Origin: Treponema sp.
GTDB taxonomy: Bacteria > Spirochaetota > Spirochaetia > Treponematales > Breznakiellaceae
Direction of reading: 5' to 3'
Length of the DNA stretch: 64,000 nt
NCBI GenBank assembly: GCA_009784935.1
Contig: WQXI01000004.1
Span: 1-64,000 of the forward strand
Shown: positions 59,633 through 64,000 of the stretch, piece after piece
Position numbering within the stretch: the stretch's first letter is position 1
How the letters are laid out: every line of letters begins with the position of its first letter
Notes under the pieces: generated by a model
The model's database searches: none
Seen by the model: the letters and a program-made list of their open reading frames with translations, nothing else
Told to the model about the DNA's origin: nothing
Translations under genes and position numbers: made by a program

Positions 59633-61051
59633 TCAATTGGAACTAAAATGTTTAAAAAGTTTAACGCCGAGCGGCCAGTTGTTTCCCGCGCCGAGAGTTA
59701 AAAATATATCACCTGGCTTTAATATTTCACACAGAGGCGCAAAAGCTTCATCAACTTCATCTATATAACAAGTTTTTTTTCTTCCGCGGACATCTGCTGT
59801 TTTCTGATACAATGTTTTTCCGTTAACGCCGCCTTTATAATTTTCTCTTGCAGAAGCATAAATCTTATGAAAAAACATTACATCTGCGTCATTAAAACAA
59901 AAAGAAAATTCATCCAAAAGAGCGGCTGTCCTAGAATAAGTATGCGGCATAAAACTTACAATTAACCTGCGTTTTGGGTAAAAACTTTTTATCCCTTCCA
60001 GTGTGGTTTTAATAGCGGCGGGATGATGTCCATAGTCGTCAATAAAAAGAATACCGCCTGCTTCTCCGATAATTTCGCTCCGGCGCTTTGTGCTTTTAAA
60101 GTTTTCCAGCGCGCTTTTAATTGACGCTGTCTGCTCATCGCTGAGCGAATCAGCGCCTTCGTTCTTTGCAAGCGAAACTGTTAGAGCAATAGCGGCGGCG
60201 GCATTTAACGCCTGATGTTTTCCCGGAATACGCATTTTAATATGACCCGGAATCCCCGCTACAGAAAAAACGCTTCTTTCGTCTTTTACATCATAAGATG
60301 TAATTCTAAAATCGCCTGGCGCTGTAAACCCGTAAGGAATAATTTCTATCCCGCGGTTATCGTTTTTAATAATTTGTGCTGTTTCACTTGCGCCGGGATC
60401 ATCAGCGCAGTAAATCAACTGCCCTCCTTTTGGCAAAAGACGGCAGTATTCAACAAACGCGTCTCTTATAGATTCGTATGTAGGAAAAAAATCCTGATGA
60501 TCGCTTTCTACAGAAGTAATTATAATTCGTTTTGGAGAAAAAGATAAAAAATGCTTACGGTATTCGCAGGTCTCTGCAATAAAATATTTATCACCCAGAC
60601 TAAGAGTAGACCTGCCGCCAAAATCAAGCGCGGCGCTACCTACAAGAACTTGCGCAGGAATACCCGCAGCTCTTGCAAGCGTTCCGCAAATTGCAGTGGT
60701 AGTGGTTTTTCCGTGAACGCCGCAAACACCGGTTGAATCATGACGGGCAGAAAATGCACCGAGAGCTTCTGTGTACTTGAGAGCGGGGATTTCCAGTTCA
60801 TAAGCTCTTGCAAGCTGCGGATTGGTCTCTGCATTGTAAGCGGCAGAATAAATAACAAGGTCAATATCTTTTGTAATACGGTCCTTATCAAAATCTTCAT
60901 AGACGGGAATATTAAGTTCTTTAAGAATTGTGTCTGTATAAAATTCTTCGGGTATATCGCTGCCGGAACAATCTAAACCCGCATTATGCATGAGTTCTGC
61001 AAGGGCGCAGACACCGGTTCCTTTTATCCCAATAAAGAAGACATTTTTCAT
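59633..61051 (-). CDS. murC: UDP-N-acetylmuramate-L-alanine ligase
   Basis: 472 residues: FIGIKGTGVCALAELMHNAG, GVHGKTTTTAICGTLA (ATP loop), SVESDHQDFF, RIPGKHQALNAAAAIAL, FIDDYGHHPAAIKTTLEG. First ATP-dependent step of peptide addition in peptidoglycan synthesis; murI at 49.3 kb makes a later substrate. Confidence 0.94.
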   Translation of the reverse strand: MKNVFFIGIKGTGVCALAELMHNAGLDCSGSDIPEEFYTDTILKELNIPVYEDFDKDRITKDIDLVIYSAAYNAETNPQLARAYELEIPALKYTEALGAFSARHDSTGVCGVHGKTTTTAICGTLARAAGIPAQVLVGSAALDFGGRSTLSLGDKYFIAETCEYRKHFLSFSPKRIIITSVESDHQDFFPTYESIRDAFVEYCRLLPKGGQLIYCADDPGASETAQIIKNDNRGIEIIPYGFTAPGDFRITSYDVKDERSVFSVAGIPGHIKMRIPGKHQALNAAAAIALTVSLAKNEGADSLSDEQTASIKSALENFKSTKRRSEIIGEAGGILFIDDYGHHPAAIKTTLEGIKSFYPKRRLIVSFMPHTYSRTAALLDEFSFCFNDADVMFFHKIYASARENYKGGVNGKTLYQKTADVRGRKKTCYIDEVDEAFAPLCEILKPGDIFLTLGAGNNWPLGVKLFKHFSSN

Positions 61052-61077
61052 ACTTTATTATAGTACAATTTTATTTT

Positions 61078-61797
61078 TTATTCCAATGGCGGAATTCTGC
61101 ATTCTATACGCCCGCCGCTTACAGGGTCTGCAAAATAAAGCGCATGCGCTTTTAATGCAAGCGCCTTTTGTCCAGATTCTTCATTTACAGCGGTTTCTGT
61201 CTGCGGATACAATGGGTCGTTTAAAATAGGAAACCCAATCCAACAAAGATGACACCTTATCTGGTGCCTAAACCCGCGTTTTAACTGCAGCGTAAAAACA
61301 TTATTGTTTATATCAATTATTTCTGTTTTGTAAAAACCGCCCTTATCTTTTGCGATCTCTTTGCGCCTTTTATTATTTTCCGGAATTTCCGTTACAGGAC
61401 GAACGATTTTTCTGCCGGGACCATAGGAACGAAAATAGCTTTGAATAGTATGGGGAAGTTCTGGTATTGGAAGTTTATCAAAGTTTGAACAAACAGCCGA
61501 ATATCCCTTTATAAACTCTCCATTATCCTGAAGCTCCTTAAAAAAATTAAAACTTTTTTCGTTTCTTGCAAACAATACGAGTCCATGCGTTTCGTAATCC
61601 AGCCTGTGCATTATATCAAAAACTTTATGTGAGTTTGCTTTATACCAATCGAGCAGAGTATATTCGTATTTACCGGGAGCGCAGTGCATTTTTGGCGGCT
61701 TAAATACAACAGCGTAATCGTTTGTCTCTTTGATAATACAAGGATTTTCGATTTTAATATTTTCGATATTAAGATTTTCAATTTTAATATTATTCAT
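61078..61797 (-). CDS. RluA-family RNA pseudouridine synthase
   Basis: 239 residues, no S4 domain. MHRLDYETHGLVLFARN has the catalytic Asp, and RGFRHQIRCHLCWIGFPILN the RluA-type motif. Target uridine not predictable. Overlaps the next upstream gene. Confidence 0.88.
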   Translation of the reverse strand: MNNIKIENLNIENIKIENPCIIKETNDYAVVFKPPKMHCAPGKYEYTLLDWYKANSHKVFDIMHRLDYETHGLVLFARNEKSFNFFKELQDNGEFIKGYSAVCSNFDKLPIPELPHTIQSYFRSYGPGRKIVRPVTEIPENNKRRKEIAKDKGGFYKTEIIDINNNVFTLQLKRGFRHQIRCHLCWIGFPILNDPLYPQTETAVNEESGQKALALKAHALYFADPVSGGRIECRIPPLE

Positions 61798-62740
61798 GCT
61801 TATAAATCCTGTCTAATTTTTCTATTACATCGATAAAACGCTGCGGTTTATCAGTAGAAAAAATACGTTTATTTGCTTCGCCGGGCAGAATGATAGCAAG
61901 ACTTTTTGAATGAAGCATAAGCGCCGCATTGGGAAACTGTTTGTCCGCGCTATTGTAAACCGGGTCTCCGAGAATCGGGCAGCCTATATGACGCATATGC
62001 ACACGAAGCTGATGTGTACGCCCGGTGCGCGGACGCAGTGATAAAAGCGAATACTTCCCCCAGCTTTTGATAACTTTATAAAAAGTAACGGCGGTTTTTC
62101 CGTTTGCAGAAACTTTAAAACGCCTGCGATCGTTTGGGTCTCTTGAATGAAGCGTTTCTATTTTGCCTTTTGTTTCTTTTGGAACTCCCAAAACAATTGC
62201 AACATATTTTTTTAATGTAACGCGCGCTTTAAATTGTTCTGCAAGAAACGCATGCGCTTCTTCATTAAAAGCGGCGATTATAACACCGGATGTATCTTTA
62301 TCAAGACGATGAACTATTCCCGGACGAAGACTGCCGGCGTTAGCGGCGCAGCCCACGTCAGCGGCGCCTTTTTTTAGAATGCGGTAATACAGCGCATTTG
62401 CAAGAGTGCCCTGCCTGTTGCCTGCACCCGGATGAACAACCATGCCTTGTTCTTTGTTTACAACAATACAATCTTCATTCTCAAAAATAATATTAAGCGG
62501 AATATCCTGCGGAACAATATCCATAGGAGGATTATCTTCCCAGTTTAATTCAAGGCTGTCCCCGTTTTTTACCAGTCTGGAAACTTTAACTTCTTTTCCG
62601 TTTACTATTGCTTTAAGGTTTCTTGCTTTGATCTGCGAACGGGAAAGCAAATTAATATTTTCTGATATATACCTATCAAGCCTTAAAGATAGAATATTTT
62701 TTTCTTTAATGTCTCTAATGATACAAGAATAACAAGGCAT
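61790..62740 (-). CDS. RluD-type pseudouridine synthase with S4 domain
   Basis: 316 residues: S4 RNA-binding domain (~15-70, LDRYISENINLLSRSQIKAR), GMVVHPGAGN, PGIVHRLDKDTSGVI (catalytic Asp), PRTGRTHQLRVHMRHIGCPI. Start overlaps the upstream stop (TAATG). Confidence 0.92.
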   Translation of the reverse strand: MPCYSCIIRDIKEKNILSLRLDRYISENINLLSRSQIKARNLKAIVNGKEVKVSRLVKNGDSLELNWEDNPPMDIVPQDIPLNIIFENEDCIVVNKEQGMVVHPGAGNRQGTLANALYYRILKKGAADVGCAANAGSLRPGIVHRLDKDTSGVIIAAFNEEAHAFLAEQFKARVTLKKYVAIVLGVPKETKGKIETLHSRDPNDRRRFKVSANGKTAVTFYKVIKSWGKYSLLSLRPRTGRTHQLRVHMRHIGCPILGDPVYNSADKQFPNAALMLHSKSLAIILPGEANKRIFSTDKPQRFIDVIEKLDRIYKHE

Positions 62741-63240
62741 TAACTTTCATCTTCTTCCGGTTCGCCGTAAGGTATTCTTTCGATATCGATAGAGCCGGGA
62801 GGCGTGCTTTCTACACGGCGGCGTTCATTGTTTCTTTTTGTATTTGTAATTATTAAATCAATAAGCGCAAGCGTTAAAGAAACGCCGGCGGCTATAAAAA
62901 ATGTCCTAAAAATTTCATCATTGGACATTTCGATCGCGCCTGCGGATTTTAACGGCCAAGGAGCATAACGCCGTCCCTGTTCCGAAAAATCCATACCGTT
63001 TGCGTTGTTCCAGCGGATCATGTCCGTAACAAACGAAACAACAAACAATGAAAACGGAAAAGTCCCAAACGCGATTATCTCGAACCGTCTAACATCCCTC
63101 GCCCATTGGGACATTTCTGACGGATCAAATGTTACAGTAGTCGGCTCATTTACGTTTAATCTATTATTTTGGGCATACGTATTATAAACAGATGTAAAAA
63201 AAAGAGAAAACAAAATCAATAAAAAAACAATTCTTTTCAT
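62740..63240 (-). CDS. Small membrane protein of unknown function
   Basis: 166 residues. Signal-like start (FLLILFSLFFTSVYNTYA), a second hydrophobic stretch (FGTFPFSLFVVSFVTDMI), a third (FFIAAGVSLTLALIDLIIT), and a charged tail (RIPYGEPEEDES). The same architecture is common in treponemes; no named family recognised. Confidence 0.68.
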   Translation of the reverse strand: MKRIVFLLILFSLFFTSVYNTYAQNNRLNVNEPTTVTFDPSEMSQWARDVRRFEIIAFGTFPFSLFVVSFVTDMIRWNNANGMDFSEQGRRYAPWPLKSAGAIEMSNDEIFRTFFIAAGVSLTLALIDLIITNTKRNNERRRVESTPPGSIDIERIPYGEPEEDES

Positions 63241-63250
63241 TTACTGTTAT

Positions 63251-63940
63251 TTAACCTTTAAATATCGCGCTGCCGATTCGCAGCAAAGTTGAACCTTCTT
63301 CTATGGCTGTTTCAAAATCATTTGACATACCCATACTTAAACAAGCCCAGTTCTCCGCCGGCGGAAAACGCTTTTGCATTTCTTCCTGCGCTTTTGCAAG
63401 CTGCCTAAAAGAAGAGCGCACCGCCTCTTTATCATCCGTAAAAGGAGCCATTGTCATCAGCCCCGCCGGCTGCAATTTTTTGCAGCTCAAAAGATTTTCT
63501 GCCGCTTTAAAAAGAGCATCCAAATTCTCAAAACCGCTTTTTGTTTCTTCTCCCGTATGCAGTTCCAGCAGAACATCTAACTTTTTGCTTCGCAATTGCG
63601 AATGTTTTTCCAGCTCGGCAATCAGCTCGTTTCTGTCTGCAGACTGAACGCAGTCAAAAAACATTGCGGCGTTTTTTGCTTTGTTACGCTGAAGAGAACC
63701 GATTAAATGAATCTGCGCTTCTTTGCGGTTAATTTTAAAACCTTCAAGTTTTTCTACAGCTTCCTTTACCCTGCTCTCTCCAAAATAACGCACACCCGCG
63801 TTAAACGCCTCCTCGATAAGATTAACCGGAATAAATTTAGAAACACCCATAAGGGTTATTTCTTCCCGCTTTCTGCCTGCCTTATTGCAGGCGTTAAGAA
63901 TCCTCTCTTCTATTTTAGCTATATTGCCTGCAATAACCAT
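63251..63940 (-). CDS. YggS-family PLP-binding protein
   Basis: 229 residues from the ATG at 63940, where family likeness begins (IAKIEERILNACNKAGR); the frame stays open to 63997 near the window edge. LMGVSKFIP (PLP Lys), HLIGSLQRNKAKNA, SLMTM-like GLMTMAPFTDD and LSMGMSNDFETAIEEGSTLL are typical. Homeostasis of pyridoxal phosphate. Upstream context lies outside the window. Confidence 0.9.
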   Translation of the reverse strand: MVIAGNIAKIEERILNACNKAGRKREEITLMGVSKFIPVNLIEEAFNAGVRYFGESRVKEAVEKLEGFKINRKEAQIHLIGSLQRNKAKNAAMFFDCVQSADRNELIAELEKHSQLRSKKLDVLLELHTGEETKSGFENLDALFKAAENLLSCKKLQPAGLMTMAPFTDDKEAVRSSFRQLAKAQEEMQKRFPPAENWACLSMGMSNDFETAIEEGSTLLRIGSAIFKG

Positions 63941-64000
63941 TCGTTTTCTATTTTCGCATATTATTAATGGTTTTTGCAAGTGATAAAAAAGCGTCAAGCT

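Overview
The window looks like chromosome from a gut-type Treponema or close spirochaete relative. The reasons are gene content and family likeness: a BMP-type lipoprotein next to nucleoside-type permeases, a DUF6062 protein, an archaeal-type CMP kinase, a BspA-like leucine-rich-repeat lipoprotein, many loosely lipoboxed lipoproteins, and an RpoB with Asn at the position equal to E. coli Ser531 (the residue linked to natural rifampicin resistance of spirochaetes). A GH10 xylanase and a GH43 enzyme point to plant-polysaccharide feeding, as in gut treponemes. No rRNA, CRISPR array or prophage is seen.

Layout. 1-4.9 kb is accessory: a serine recombinase, two genes with near-identical triple-hairpin leaders, a toxin-antitoxin-like pair and an Rpn/PD-(D/E)XK nuclease. 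4.9-7.9 kb holds an M50 protease, a membrane lipoprotein, coaE and a SPOR protein. 8.0-13.7 kb holds four tRNA-Ser genes (UGA, GCU, CGA, GGA) and one tRNA-Arg, interleaved with GH43 and serine-hydrolase genes. Each tRNA-Ser is followed by a ~150 bp structured element that ends in a copy of the 3' end of that same tRNA. 13.8-25.6 kb is mixed housekeeping and envelope genes (NifU-like, YgiQ, beta-propeller, ATP-grasp cluster, Dus, CheY-like, nagB, NlpC/P60-like, LRR lipoprotein, GIY-YIG). 25.7-25.9 kb has a rod-shaped 6S-like RNA candidate. 25.9-30.7 kb is HIT, a zinc/manganese-type ABC system and an aldo/keto reductase.

The minus-strand stretch 42.1 down to 30.7 kb is the classic tRNA-Thr, rpmG, tRNA-Trp, secE, nusG, rplK, rplA, rplJ, rplL, rpoB, rpoC transcription/translation operon with a clear promoter; rplA carries one in-frame TAA. 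42.2-48.9 kb has the xylanase, two sister lipoproteins, a barrel-like protein, HtrA, an MBL-fold hydrolase and a pentapeptide protein. 49-53.5 kb is murI-rsgA-mutS2. 53.5-56.9 kb is the BMP/permease operon, tRNA-Val, a hairpin array and tRNA-Gly. The right end is a dense minus-strand run: FlhB-like, CMP kinase, YicC, murC, two pseudouridine synthases, a membrane protein and YggS.

Two repeat systems stand out. One is the tRNA-3'-end-linked elements (tRNA-Ser units, tRNA-Gly hairpin array). The other is a dispersed ACCACAGAG/CTCTGTGGT family that lies between genes but also enters coding frames: in frame inside dus, and at the N-termini of a metal-binding lipoprotein and an NlpC/P60 protein. 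One copy encloses a collapsed GxxExxY gene, which hints at how the family may move.
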